Source: Bacteroidia bacterium (GTDB lineage Bacteria > Bacteroidota > Bacteroidia > Bacteroidales > CAJPTX01). From it: a DNA stretch of 12,934 bases. A program made the position numbers and the translations under genes. Shown here piece by piece: positions 1 through 7,358 of the stretch (position 1 is its first letter; every line of letters starts with the position of its first letter). The stretch spans positions 1 through 12,934 of the forward strand of contig CAJPTS010000035.1 of NCBI GenBank assembly GCA_905373625.1, given 5' to 3'. Under the pieces are notes generated by a model that had not been told where the DNA came from, did no database searches, and was given only the letters and a program-made list of their open reading frames with translations.

Positions 1-1
1 T

Positions 2-29
2 GTACTTCGTACCTAGTACCTTGAACCTG
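2..29. repeat. Degenerate 7-bp tandem repeat at the window edge
   Basis: Four consecutive heptamers read GTACTTC, GTACCTA, GTACCTT and GAACCTG, so GTAC or GAAC recurs every 7 bp. The array may continue left of the window. No convincing gene lies in 1-175, so this looks like an intergenic heptamer array. I recall similar GTAC-based heptamers in Bacteroidota intergenic regions, where they are sometimes mis-called as small proteins; that is memory, not something checked here. Confidence 0.5.
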
Positions 30-110
30 ATGAAGCTTGGAACTTTTTTGTCTGCGCGCCTTTTGCAAATCATTCCTATCTTGTGTCATTCATTTTTCGA
101 TTTGTTTGGG

Positions 111-177
111 CTCGCAGGACGTCAGCTTCATTTGTGTCGTGGTGTGTTTTTGCTTCAGCTGCGTCTTGCGAGTTTTT
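111..177 (+). terminator. Long imperfect hairpin with T-run, candidate + strand terminator
   Basis: CTCGCA (111-116) pairs with TGCGAG (167-172), GACG (118-121) with CGTC (162-165) and CAGCT (123-127) with AGCTG (157-161). There is one G.T pair (117/166), a bulged T at 122 and a loop of about 29 nt. TTTTT (173-177) follows on the + strand, and the G.U wobble is tolerated only in + strand RNA (it becomes C.A on the other strand). It therefore best fits a terminator for a + strand gene left of the window, convergent with comEC. The large loop lowers confidence. The T-run overlaps the comEC stop codon. Confidence 0.4.
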
Positions 178-2320
178 AGTTTGCAGAACGCTTCGCGCGC
201 CACATCCAAGCACCATTAGAGCGCGTATTGTGTACACGGACACCGTGCTGTACAAGTTCCCCTGCCATAGCCTCTAGCCGCCAGCGCGGGTACGAACCAT
301 CTATTACTACTTCGTGCGGTGCAAAGTGCAGTAGGAGATCTGAGGCGCGCCACTCACAGCCTCGTGTTAGTAAAAGCAAATCCGTCGGTTGTTTTATGCC
401 ATTGTTACTTGACGGAGGTCTACCTAGTGGAATGGCAATCTGTAGTGGCTTACTGACTATATAGCCGTACTCGGTTGGCGTCAAGAAAGTGTGCGCAGCG
501 GCACTATCAATTGTTATTGTTGCTCCCCATACGCCGTTAGCATAGCGTGTAATGTTTTGTGCAGCACCCCTGCTGTTTTGTAGGTATACGCCCTGTATAT
601 TTCTTCCCTCCCGAATGCTTACGGTAGTTCCGTACGTTTGTTGGTATACCACTACCTCGGCTGTTGTTGCAGCTTGAACTATTTCGGCACACAAAGCCCC
701 TAAAAATGCAAGAACAAAAGCCATACTAGCTACTATACTCCATCGCCTCCGAATCAGGACGAATACCCCCGCAAAAACGAAAATACTCGCAAGCAGATAT
801 GCTATGTAGAGTGGGATGCGTAATCCACTTAGGGTCACGCCAGGTAACGTAGACACGTGTTCGCTTATCCAGAGTAGTGCATCGGCGCAATATTGCAAGA
901 TTGTGCCGCCTAGTTGCGCTAATGTACCGCCTAATGGTACAAGCGTAATCAATAATGCTAATGAGACTATAACGGCTGCTAAGGGGATGGCGAGAATATT
1001 CGTAAAAAGCGAAAAAAGAGGGAGTGTGCCAAAGACATGGAGGGTAATGGGGAGTGTCCCGATTTGTGCACAGAGCGATACGCAGAGTAGTTGTAACCCC
1101 CATGTTAAAGGGCGGAAGCGTGTATAGGTATAGGGTTTTAATACGGGGTAAAAGAGTATAAGACCGAGTAAGGCGCTGAATGAAAGCTGGAAGCCTAGGT
1201 CGTAAAGTGTAGCGGGACTTAGCCAAAGGATTACAATTGCGGCTAAGGCAAGGACATCTAATGAGTGCCAGTACAAAAAGAATATGCGACTAAAGCTCCA
1301 AATACTGAGCATGATTGCGGCACGGAGGAGCGAGGGGCTAGCGCCTGCAACGAGCACGAAAAGCCAAGTGGCTAGCAGAGGTACTACTTCGCGCACAATG
1401 CGTTTGAAGAGGCGATCTATCGGGATTAGGTGAAAGAAAAAAGCAAAAAAGGCATAGATAAAGCCTAAGTGCAGTCCTGAGAGCGCTAGCAAATGTGCAA
1501 TTCCTGAGCGACTAAAATTATCGCGCACCTCGGCAGGTAACTCTTCGCGTGCTCCGATGCTCATGGTTTTTACGAGTTCCAAAGCATTACCTTGTAAACC
1601 TGCTTGAGCAAAGCTGGTTATAATGCGTGCTCGTAGTGATGCAAAGAGCGGAGGAGTAATGGTTGAATCTGTGCCGAGTATCTGTACCGAATTCCGTGCC
1701 ACGCGCCCCGTAAATAACTCTCCCCGTCGGAGTTGCCATGCTACTAGATCAAAACCATTCGGATTGCTGCCCGCGTTTTGTGCAAAATCTATTGTCGCAA
1801 GCACTCGGTGTCCGATCCTAAGGCTGCGTGTGGTACTATCTGTATTAGGAAATAGCACGCGTCCTCTGATGTTGTACGGTGTCTGTTTACCGTTCGCAAG
1901 GGTAGCGACGAGGTGGGCAGGATACGAATCGCCTAGCTTTGTTGTAGTGCCCGTCCCTGTTAGTACAACTAACGCCGTGAGCTTTTGTGGCGGCGGAAGA
2001 GGGTGCTGTGAGTAGGTATAAATGGGAGTACTACGTTCCACGCCGAGCGTAAAAACGAAGAGTAATGCGAGGGTGAAGGTAAGAGTGACCGAGTGCTGGG
2101 TAAAAAAATGATGGCAAACGAGTTCGAGAAATAGTGCACAGCCTAAAAGGAAAATAGTGCCACTCCCTACGACGATAATACCCTCCAGTCCGAATAGCGT
2201 CCCTACAATAAAGGCTAGCGCCAGCCATACTATCCAGATTCTACTCCCCGTGCCGTGTGTAGTCTCTATGGGACTTAACGCTGATGCTAAGAGGGTGCGA
2301 TATGCCTCCTGCTCCTGCAT
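176..2320 (-). CDS. comEC: ComEC/Rec2-family DNA-uptake channel, without metallo-beta-lactamase domain
   Basis: This is a 714-residue inner-membrane protein expected to carry single-stranded DNA into the cytoplasm during natural transformation. Hydrophobic segments lie near residues 28-93. A soluble OB-fold-like region follows at about 100-225 (with 'NPNGFD..AWQLRRG' near 186-200). Then comes the Competence domain with the family signature HLLALSGLH (276-284) and many membrane segments to about residue 565. The last roughly 150 residues form a soluble tail. I see no HxHxDH zinc motif, so the metallo-beta-lactamase domain of long ComEC proteins (such as the Bacillus protein) is absent. The ATG at 2320 lies 26 bp after the def stop, which suggests it is the last gene of a ruvX-def-comEC unit. 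No SD is visible. Family assignment is firm; activity in transformation is inferred. Confidence 0.9.
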   Translation of the reverse strand: MQEQEAYRTLLASALSPIETTHGTGSRIWIVWLALAFIVGTLFGLEGIIVVGSGTIFLLGCALFLELVCHHFFTQHSVTLTFTLALLFVFTLGVERSTPIYTYSQHPLPPPQKLTALVVLTGTGTTTKLGDSYPAHLVATLANGKQTPYNIRGRVLFPNTDSTTRSLRIGHRVLATIDFAQNAGSNPNGFDLVAWQLRRGELFTGRVARNSVQILGTDSTITPPLFASLRARIITSFAQAGLQGNALELVKTMSIGAREELPAEVRDNFSRSGIAHLLALSGLHLGFIYAFFAFFFHLIPIDRLFKRIVREVVPLLATWLFVLVAGASPSLLRAAIMLSIWSFSRIFFLYWHSLDVLALAAIVILWLSPATLYDLGFQLSFSALLGLILFYPVLKPYTYTRFRPLTWGLQLLCVSLCAQIGTLPITLHVFGTLPLFSLFTNILAIPLAAVIVSLALLITLVPLGGTLAQLGGTILQYCADALLWISEHVSTLPGVTLSGLRIPLYIAYLLASIFVFAGVFVLIRRRWSIVASMAFVLAFLGALCAEIVQAATTAEVVVYQQTYGTTVSIREGRNIQGVYLQNSRGAAQNITRYANGVWGATITIDSAAAHTFLTPTEYGYIVSKPLQIAIPLGRPPSSNNGIKQPTDLLLLTRGCEWRASDLLLHFAPHEVVIDGSYPRWRLEAMAGELVQHGVRVHNTRSNGAWMWRAKRSAN

Positions 2321-2346
2321 CTTTCGAACGAGTTTGTAGCGGGATG

Positions 2347-2895
2347 CTACTCTATTTTACACGGATAATCGGCGTTAAACTGCCCGCGGGCAATATTCTT
2401 TAGCTTGGACTGGATAAGACGCTTCTTTATAGCCGAGAAGTGATCTACAAAGAGCTTCCCATCTATGTGGTCATACTCGTGCTGGATGATGCGCGCCACA
2501 ATCCCAGAAAAGGTCTCCTCGTGTTCTACGAATTGTTCGTCGCAATAACGCATGCGGATCGATGTGGGACGGACTACGTCGCCATGTATGCCTGGAAGGC
2601 TCAGACATCCTTCGTTGAAGCTTATGGTCTCGGCACTGCGCTCTAAAATCTGCGCATTGATAAATGCCTTGCGGAATCCGTTGAGCTCGGGGTGCTCTTC
2701 TGCAAATGCCGAAGCATCTACAACGAAAAGACGTATTGAAAGCCCGATTTGCGGTGCAGCAAGCCCGATACCGTCAGACTTATCCATGCTCTCAAACATC
2801 TCGGCTATCAGCTCCGTCAGTTGCGGATAATTAGCATCAATGGGGGCGGCTATCTGCCGAAGAACGGCAGATCCGTAAACATATATGGGTCTCAT
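2347..2895 (-). CDS. def: Peptide deformylase
   Basis: Cytoplasmic iron/zinc enzyme that removes the formyl group from the N-terminal methionine of new proteins. All three family motifs are present: GIGLAAPQ (42-49), EGCLSL (95-100, with the metal-binding Cys) and HEYDH (139-143, two metal-binding His and the catalytic Glu). The 182-residue length is normal. A longer form starting at 2913 adds only MGEIER. I prefer the ATG at 2895 because it overlaps the ruvX TGA as ATGA, typical of translational coupling, and because MRPIYVYG is the usual deformylase N-terminus. It sits between ruvX and comEC on the same strand. Function is secure. Confidence 0.95.
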   Translation of the reverse strand: MRPIYVYGSAVLRQIAAPIDANYPQLTELIAEMFESMDKSDGIGLAAPQIGLSIRLFVVDASAFAEEHPELNGFRKAFINAQILERSAETISFNEGCLSLPGIHGDVVRPTSIRMRYCDEQFVEHEETFSGIVARIIQHEYDHIDGKLFVDHFSAIKKRLIQSKLKNIARGQFNADYPCKIE

Positions 2896-3323
2896 TCTCT
2901 CGATCTCTCCCAAGTACGTGCTTCCAGATAGGACTGTAGGATGATTACGGCGCTTACCATATCTACGAGTCCTTTGTCTTGTCTTTGTTTCTTACGTGCG
3001 CCGCTCTCTAAAATTGCTTGTTGTGCGAGGCGAGAGGTAAAACGTTCGTCGTACATCTCAAGGCGGAGCAGGGGAAATGCCCGACGTATTTGGTTCACTA
3101 ATGGCGTAATATACTGCATAGATTCTGAGGGGACGCCGTGTACGGTTGTCGGTTCGCCAATCACGATAGCTTCCACGTCATTCGCTGCCATGTACTGCTT
3201 CAGGTAATTTACCACCTCGTGGGTTGGTTGCATACATAACCCCGTGGCAATAATTTGTTGCGGATCAGTGGTTGCGATACCAGTACGCTTCCGTCCTACA
3301 TCCAACGCAAGAATTCTACCCAT
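2892..3323 (-). CDS. ruvX: RuvX/YqgF-family Holliday-junction-resolvase-like nuclease (pre-16S rRNA processing)
   Basis: A 143-residue RNase H-fold protein of normal family length. The N-terminus MGRILALDVGRKRTGIA gives the first acidic residue (Asp8) and the conserved Arg/Gly. IVIGEP follows around 53-58, then YDERFTSRLA with Glu93 (91-100), and near the C-terminus DMVSAVIILQSYLE with Asp121. This is the usual D-E-D active-site layout. In E. coli the homologue YqgF is linked to maturation of the 16S rRNA 5' end, and other homologues are described as resolvases; which role applies here is not visible. The ATG at 3323 has no SD. The gene follows the hutH terminator and overlaps def by ATGA, so it should be the first gene of ruvX-def-comEC. 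No promoter consensus was found in the short gap. Confidence 0.9.
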   Translation of the reverse strand: MGRILALDVGRKRTGIATTDPQQIIATGLCMQPTHEVVNYLKQYMAANDVEAIVIGEPTTVHGVPSESMQYITPLVNQIRRAFPLLRLEMYDERFTSRLAQQAILESGARKKQRQDKGLVDMVSAVIILQSYLEARTWERSRE

Positions 3324-3343
3324 TGTTCGGAATCCGACTTTGT

Positions 3344-3383
3344 AAAAAAAAGCAGGGCATAATACTATGGTATACCCCTGCTT
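3344..3383 (-). terminator. Intrinsic terminator after hutH
   Basis: Read on the minus strand, AAGCAGGG (3383-3376) pairs with CCCTGCTT (3357-3350), an 8-bp stem with a smaller inner ATAC/GTAT pairing. A run of T continues through 3344. It begins about 15 bp after the hutH stop, so it should end the hisS-hutH transcript before ruvX. Confidence 0.85.
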
Positions 3384-3397
3384 GGTACTTTATTCGG

Positions 3398-4903
3398 CTA
3401 AATAAAGTTCTCGGGATTCGTATCGCGCAAGAAAGCTACGCTGTGTTCTATTTCTGTGTACATCACCTTATCTACATCTACGGCGGGTACTACAGCACGG
3501 AATGCAGCGAGCACTTTTTCCAAGATCGGCGAACTCTTTGCAGGACGGCGGAATTCTATGGCTTGCGCAGCATTCATCAGTTCGATAGCTAATACACGCT
3601 CGGTGTTATCTACTACGCGCAGGAGTTTGGTTGCGCCATTAGCCCCCATAGAGACGAGGTCTTCTTGACCGTTAGACGAGACGATAGAATCTACGCTAGA
3701 GGGTGTACAAAGCTGTTTGTTCTGGCTTACCATGGCTGCTGCCGCGTATTGTGGGATCATGAAGCCCGAGTTCAGACCAGGTTTCGCTACTAGGAATTCG
3801 GGCAAGTCGCGTAAACCGAAGATGAGCTGTGCTACTCTGCGTTCGGAGATGTTTGCAAGCTCTGATACGGCCATCGCTACGAAATCGTAGGTTAGCGCCA
3901 AGGGCTCGCCGTGGAAGTTACCCCCCGAGATGATCAGATCCTCATCAGGCCAAATGGTAGGATTATCAGTCACAGAATTGATCTCGGTCAGTACCACTTG
4001 CTCGGCATAGTGGATCGCATCCTTACACGCACCGTGAACCTGTGGGACACAACGGAAGGAGTACGGGTCTTGTACGTGTTTTTTCTCGCGGGCGATGAGT
4101 TCGCTCCCTTCCAAGTACTTGCGTATTGCGGCAGCGGTCTCGGTCTGACCAGCATGAGGGCGTACGGACTGGATGTTCGGGTGGAAAGGCTCTTTGCGCC
4201 CATCAAAACCTTCTAAAGAAAGAGTTGCGATGATATCGCTCCACTGTGACAGGCGACGGATGCGGAGTAACGCGTAGACGCCGTGCGCACTCATAAACTG
4301 AGTCCCATTCAGTAGCGCCAAGCCTTCTTTTGATTGTAGTTGGATAGACTCCCAGCCAAAGTGATTACATACTTCAGCGGCTGGTTTGCGCTCACCGCCG
4401 AAACGGACTTCACCTAGGCCGATCAGGGGAAGGAAGAGGTTGGCGAGGGGGGCAAGGTCGCCAGACGCGCCCAGCGAGCCCCGATCGTATACCACGGGGA
4501 GTACGCCGTTATTGTATAAATCTAGTATGCGTCGTACCGTTGCTATTTGTACACCAGAGTTACCTAAGGAGAGGGCGTGTGCCTTCAGTATGAGCATGAG
4601 ACGTATAATCTCGGAGGGGAGCTCATCGCCTGTACTACACGCGTGAGATTTTACCAAGTTTTCTTGCAGCGTAGTAAGTTCCTCGCGGCTGATACTGCGA
4701 TTACACAGCGATCCGAACCCAGTCGTGATACCATAGATGGGCTTCGATTCTTGTTCCATCTTCTTATCCAAGTAGTCACGACATTTCTGTATGCGTGCTT
4801 CGGATTCGGCAGATAGCTCTAAGCGAATGGAGGGGTAGGCAAGCAGTTCGCCTAACTGCTCAAGCGTTAATGGCTCAGGTGAAATATAAAAAACGTTCTT
4901 CAT
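3398..4903 (-). CDS. hutH: Histidine ammonia-lyase
   Basis: Cytoplasmic enzyme converting L-histidine to urocanate and ammonia, the first step of histidine breakdown. The protein has 501 residues, normal for the family. The MIO prosthetic group forms from Ala146-Ser147-Gly148 in GSLGASGDLAPLA. Other active-site signatures are PIYGITTGFG (Tyr57), NLVKSH (His87), GLALLNGTQ, QDPYSFRC and SGGNFHGEP (Glu333). The SH pair and the Glu point to histidine rather than tyrosine or phenylalanine as substrate. One oddity: QEDLVSM replaces the common QEDHVSM. Start: a TTG at 4921 would overlap the hisS stop and add six residues; the ATG at 4903 gives the more typical N-terminus MKNVFYIS and is preferred. 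It lies 14 bp after hisS and is followed by a terminator. No other hut gene is in the window. Confidence 0.93.
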   Translation of the reverse strand: MKNVFYISPEPLTLEQLGELLAYPSIRLELSAESEARIQKCRDYLDKKMEQESKPIYGITTGFGSLCNRSISREELTTLQENLVKSHACSTGDELPSEIIRLMLILKAHALSLGNSGVQIATVRRILDLYNNGVLPVVYDRGSLGASGDLAPLANLFLPLIGLGEVRFGGERKPAAEVCNHFGWESIQLQSKEGLALLNGTQFMSAHGVYALLRIRRLSQWSDIIATLSLEGFDGRKEPFHPNIQSVRPHAGQTETAAAIRKYLEGSELIAREKKHVQDPYSFRCVPQVHGACKDAIHYAEQVVLTEINSVTDNPTIWPDEDLIISGGNFHGEPLALTYDFVAMAVSELANISERRVAQLIFGLRDLPEFLVAKPGLNSGFMIPQYAAAAMVSQNKQLCTPSSVDSIVSSNGQEDLVSMGANGATKLLRVVDNTERVLAIELMNAAQAIEFRRPAKSSPILEKVLAAFRAVVPAVDVDKVMYTEIEHSVAFLRDTNPENFI

Positions 4904-4917
4904 TCTCGTCTTTTTTA

Positions 4918-6366
4918 TCAATCGTCTAGTTCTTCATCTTTTATCTCAGAGAGTTGTGCTAATACAACTTCGCAGTCGTCTTTATACTCTTGCCCAGTGT
5001 CCATATCCCGAACCTTAATGGGCATACCGATATTGACCGTATCTACGTCTGCATCTATAAGCACCCATCGAATATGATTCTTGTCTGCATATTCTAATCG
5101 TTTCTTTAGCTTTGTAGCATCAGGTAGAAGCAGCGTACGGAGGTTCGCTAAACGTGCTAAACGCGATATAGCTAAACTACAATAAAGCTGTTTATCATCT
5201 TCGCCTCCGCAGAGGAGATCTACCATCGAATAGTTCTCATCCCACTCGGGGCGCTCAGAGAGAATATCAAATATCCGCTCAATGCCAAAAGAGAGTCCTA
5301 CACCGCATACATCTTTAAGCCCAAAGAGCTCGGTGAGATTGTCGTAGCGTCCGCCACTACATATTGCCCCCATATTAGCATCACGCGCAGTAACTTCAAA
5401 AATGACGCCAGTGTAGTAGCTTAACCCACGGGCTAAAGAGGGCGTGAAGTGTATTTTTATCTCGTCTGGCCAGCAATATCTATCCGCCTCTAAATAAGCT
5501 GAAGGCTCTGTTGAAGTAAGAGCGTGTAGGAAGGGGTAGATGGCATCAATTATTCCCAGAATATCGGCTAAATGGGCTTGCGCTTTCGGGGTATTAGGCA
5601 GCCAAGCACTGATTTTTTCTAGCGTAGCCTCGACAGACTCCTCCGCACAAATATTGAGAAGTTCTGAAACAGATTCTGAAGAAAAGCCTAAGGCTTCCAA
5701 CTCCTTTTTGACAGCGTTGTTTCCAATCTTGTCTAGTTTATCTAGCACTACCGTCATGGGGACTAGCAGTTCTGGGTGTCCCATCTGTTCGGCGATGTCC
5801 TCTAGTATTAGGCGGCTGTTAATATGGATATCGATACGAATCCCCAGTTCATAGAAACATTCGGCAACTAGTGAGAGTAGTTCAACCTCGTTGAGGAGCG
5901 AAGGGGAGCCCACGACGTCTACATCGCACTGAAGGAACTCGCGGTAGCGTCCCTTTTGTGGCCTATCGGCGCGCCATACAGGTTGTATTTGGTAGCGCTT
6001 AAACGGATGAGGAAGCTCCTGCCAGTGCGTGGCCACGTAGCGTGCGAAGGGGACGGTCAGGTCATAACGTAAACCTTTGTCACAAATGGCGCGAGTTAGC
6101 TCCTTACGAGGCATCTCGCGCAGATCGCCTTGTACGCCCTCTAGGTAATCTCCTGAGTTGAGGATGCGGAAAAGTAAACGATCGCCCTCGTCGCCATACT
6201 TGCCTTCCAGCACCGAAAGGTTTTCCATAGCGCCCGTTTCAAACGGTGCGAATCCGTACTGTTCAAAAATGGTTCTGAAAATCGTCAGCAGGTTATTGCG
6301 ATGGTATACCTGCCTCGGTGAGAACTCGCGTACTCCCTTAGGAGTAGATATCTGAATTTTTCCCAT
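4918..6366 (-). CDS. hisS: Histidyl-tRNA synthetase
   Basis: Class II aminoacyl-tRNA synthetase that attaches histidine to tRNA-His in the cytoplasm. The 482-residue protein shows the family blocks in order: LRYDLTVPFARYVA (99-112, the histidine-specific region in the LRYDLT form shared with eukaryote-like enzymes), motif 2 with FKRYQIQPVWRADRPQKGRY (122-141), an insertion domain (about 155-290), the LARGLSYYTG signature (311-320), motif 3 GVGLSFGIERI (355-365) and a C-terminal anticodon-binding domain (about 385-482). The ATG at 6366 starts MGKIQISTPKGVREF, a normal N-terminus. It is the first gene of the unit with hutH, and a perfect TAnnTTTG -7 element lies about 21 bp upstream. Confidence 0.96.
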   Translation of the reverse strand: MGKIQISTPKGVREFSPRQVYHRNNLLTIFRTIFEQYGFAPFETGAMENLSVLEGKYGDEGDRLLFRILNSGDYLEGVQGDLREMPRKELTRAICDKGLRYDLTVPFARYVATHWQELPHPFKRYQIQPVWRADRPQKGRYREFLQCDVDVVGSPSLLNEVELLSLVAECFYELGIRIDIHINSRLILEDIAEQMGHPELLVPMTVVLDKLDKIGNNAVKKELEALGFSSESVSELLNICAEESVEATLEKISAWLPNTPKAQAHLADILGIIDAIYPFLHALTSTEPSAYLEADRYCWPDEIKIHFTPSLARGLSYYTGVIFEVTARDANMGAICSGGRYDNLTELFGLKDVCGVGLSFGIERIFDILSERPEWDENYSMVDLLCGGEDDKQLYCSLAISRLARLANLRTLLLPDATKLKKRLEYADKNHIRWVLIDADVDTVNIGMPIKVRDMDTGQEYKDDCEVVLAQLSEIKDEELDD

Positions 6367-6386
6367 CTCTCAAGCCTATTATTCCA

Positions 6387-6394
6387 CAAAAGTA
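6387..6394 (-). promoter_or_regulatory. Candidate -7 promoter element for hisS-hutH
   Basis: The minus strand reads TACTTTTG, a full match to the Bacteroidota -7 consensus TAnnTTTG, ending 21 bp before the hisS ATG. The nearest upstream TTTG is only 15 nt away instead of the usual 19-21, so the -33 element is weak or absent. It implies a very short 5' leader. Confidence 0.4.
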
Positions 6395-6441
6395 CATATT
6401 TGGGGCAAGCAAAAAGATCTATTGCGGCGACGGAGTGTGAT

Positions 6442-6466
6442 AAGTCGTCCAGAAAGCCCCTCGGCT
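6442..6466 (+). repeat. Left copy of a gapped direct repeat flanking the AbiE cassette
   Basis: AAGTCG, then 12 unrelated bases, then CTCGGCT. The same two blocks with the same 12-base gap occur at 8385-8409, just right of the cassette. This could be a decayed flanking duplication or chance. Confidence 0.25.
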
Positions 6467-6494
6467 ACTAGACGCCGAAAGAATTCGCTTTTCG

Positions 6495-6502
6495 TAAATT
6501 TG
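6495..6502 (+). promoter_or_regulatory. Candidate -7 element for the AbiE operon
   Basis: TAAATTTG matches TAnnTTTG completely. No TTTG is found 19-21 bases upstream, so the promoter is incomplete by consensus. It would start transcription near 6507-6512, about 115 bp before the antitoxin gene and immediately ahead of the inverted repeat at 6514-6531. Confidence 0.3.
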
Positions 6503-6513
6503 GCATTGTAATT

Positions 6514-6531
6514 TCAGTTCAACGGAACTGA
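6514..6531. promoter_or_regulatory. Inverted repeat, candidate antitoxin operator
   Basis: TCAGTTC (6514-6520) and GAACTGA (6525-6531) are perfect inverted copies separated by AACG. The site lies just after the candidate -7 element. AbiEi antitoxins are known to bind inverted repeats in their own promoter and repress it; that this is such a site is inference. Confidence 0.4.
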
Positions 6532-6600
6532 GAATAGAATTCGTGACGTGATGCCTGCTCGTATCAAAAACGGGGTTAGTATGGTATACGAGGAGTTCGT

Positions 6601-6620
6601 GTTTTTACCAGTATAAAAAC
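6601..6620. promoter_or_regulatory. Inverted repeat directly before the antitoxin start
   Basis: GTTTTTA (6601-6607) and TAAAAAC (6614-6620) are perfect inverted copies with a 6-base spacer, ending 6 bases before the ATG. TTCG/CGAA extends the symmetry outward past a 2-base bulge. It could be a second operator or an mRNA hairpin that limits initiation on the antitoxin gene. Confidence 0.4.
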
Positions 6621-6626
6621 GAAATT

Positions 6627-7358
6627 ATGAACGAAAATATCTCTGAGATAGTAAGGCGAGAAATAGAGAGAACAGACTATGGTATTGTGTTCTCTGCAAG
6701 CGATTTTCCCGTAGGTGTCATCAAACAAAAATTAGTAAACAAAGTTTTGGAGAATATGACAAAAACGGGTGAAATCCGACGTTTATCCAAAGGGCGGTAT
6801 TATAAAACAAAAACAACCGAGTTTGGTGAACTTATCCCCAGCAGTTATCAGCTTGTGAAAGATTTGCTGGAAGAGAAGGGTAAACTGATTGGTTATATTA
6901 CAGGTTATCAAATATTTAATGAATTAGGATTAACTACACAAATTTCGGCCATCTTGCAAATAGGAACTATCAAAGACAAGAAAAGCATACAGCGTAGTTA
7001 CTACAGAATAAAATTTATAAAGCAGAGGAATACGATTACAAAAGAGAATATCCCTCTTTTACAGTTGCTCGACTGTCTCCGTTTCTTCAAAAATATTCCA
7101 GATACTACACCAGCGGATAGTTGTAAAAGACTCTTAGTGTTATTGTCAGATTTGAATGAAAACCAACGCAGTAGAATTAAAAAACTGGCTTTAAAATATA
7201 CGCCACAGACCATAGCTTTATTGGGAGCTATGCTTGAAGAGTTAAATCCGAATGAGGATATCCAAATTTTACAAACAACGCTGAATTATCAAACGTTTTA
7301 CAACCTCGCAATCCCACAAGATATCTTATCTACGCAAAAAAAATGGAACATAAAATGA
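6627..7358 (+). CDS. abiEi: AbiEi-type (type IV) antitoxin / autoregulator
   Basis: A 243-residue protein, predicted to be the antitoxin and transcriptional repressor of an AbiE system. Residues about 18-60 look like the winged-helix start of AbiEi/DUF6088 proteins: 'GIVFSASDF', a helix with KQKLVNKVLENMTKTGEI, then 'RRLSKGRYYK'. The rest is a basic, mixed alpha/beta C-terminal region with no catalytic motif that I recognise. It overlaps the next gene: its TGA shares ATGA with an internal toxin ATG at 7355. Sampled lines of this pair are clearly more AT-rich (about 25-43% G+C) than neighbours (roughly half), suggesting transfer. Two inverted repeats upstream fit autoregulation. Family membership rests on the N-terminal pattern plus the unmistakable toxin partner. 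Confidence 0.78.
   Translation: MNENISEIVRREIERTDYGIVFSASDFPVGVIKQKLVNKVLENMTKTGEIRRLSKGRYYKTKTTEFGELIPSSYQLVKDLLEEKGKLIGYITGYQIFNELGLTTQISAILQIGTIKDKKSIQRSYYRIKFIKQRNTITKENIPLLQLLDCLRFFKNIPDTTPADSCKRLLVLLSDLNENQRSRIKKLALKYTPQTIALLGAMLEELNPNEDIQILQTTLNYQTFYNLAIPQDILSTQKKWNIK

Noticed and set aside
1..73. Minus-strand ORF starting MICKRRADKK and open to the window edge
   Set aside because: Only 24 codons are visible, half of it through the heptamer repeat; such frames are common false genes. It cannot be supported.
3..179. Open + strand frames across the left edge, including 37-219 and 83-277
   Set aside because: All three frames are open by lack of stops, the translations are low-complexity Cys/Phe/Ser-rich or overlap comEC, and none resembles a known protein.
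726..1226. 166-codon minus-strand ORF inside comEC
   Set aside because: Out of frame with a clearly conserved gene on the same strand; no recognisable protein.
3398..4903. Tyrosine or phenylalanine ammonia-lyase instead of histidine ammonia-lyase
   Set aside because: The NLVKSH and GNFHGEP signatures with Glu fit histidine ammonia-lyase.
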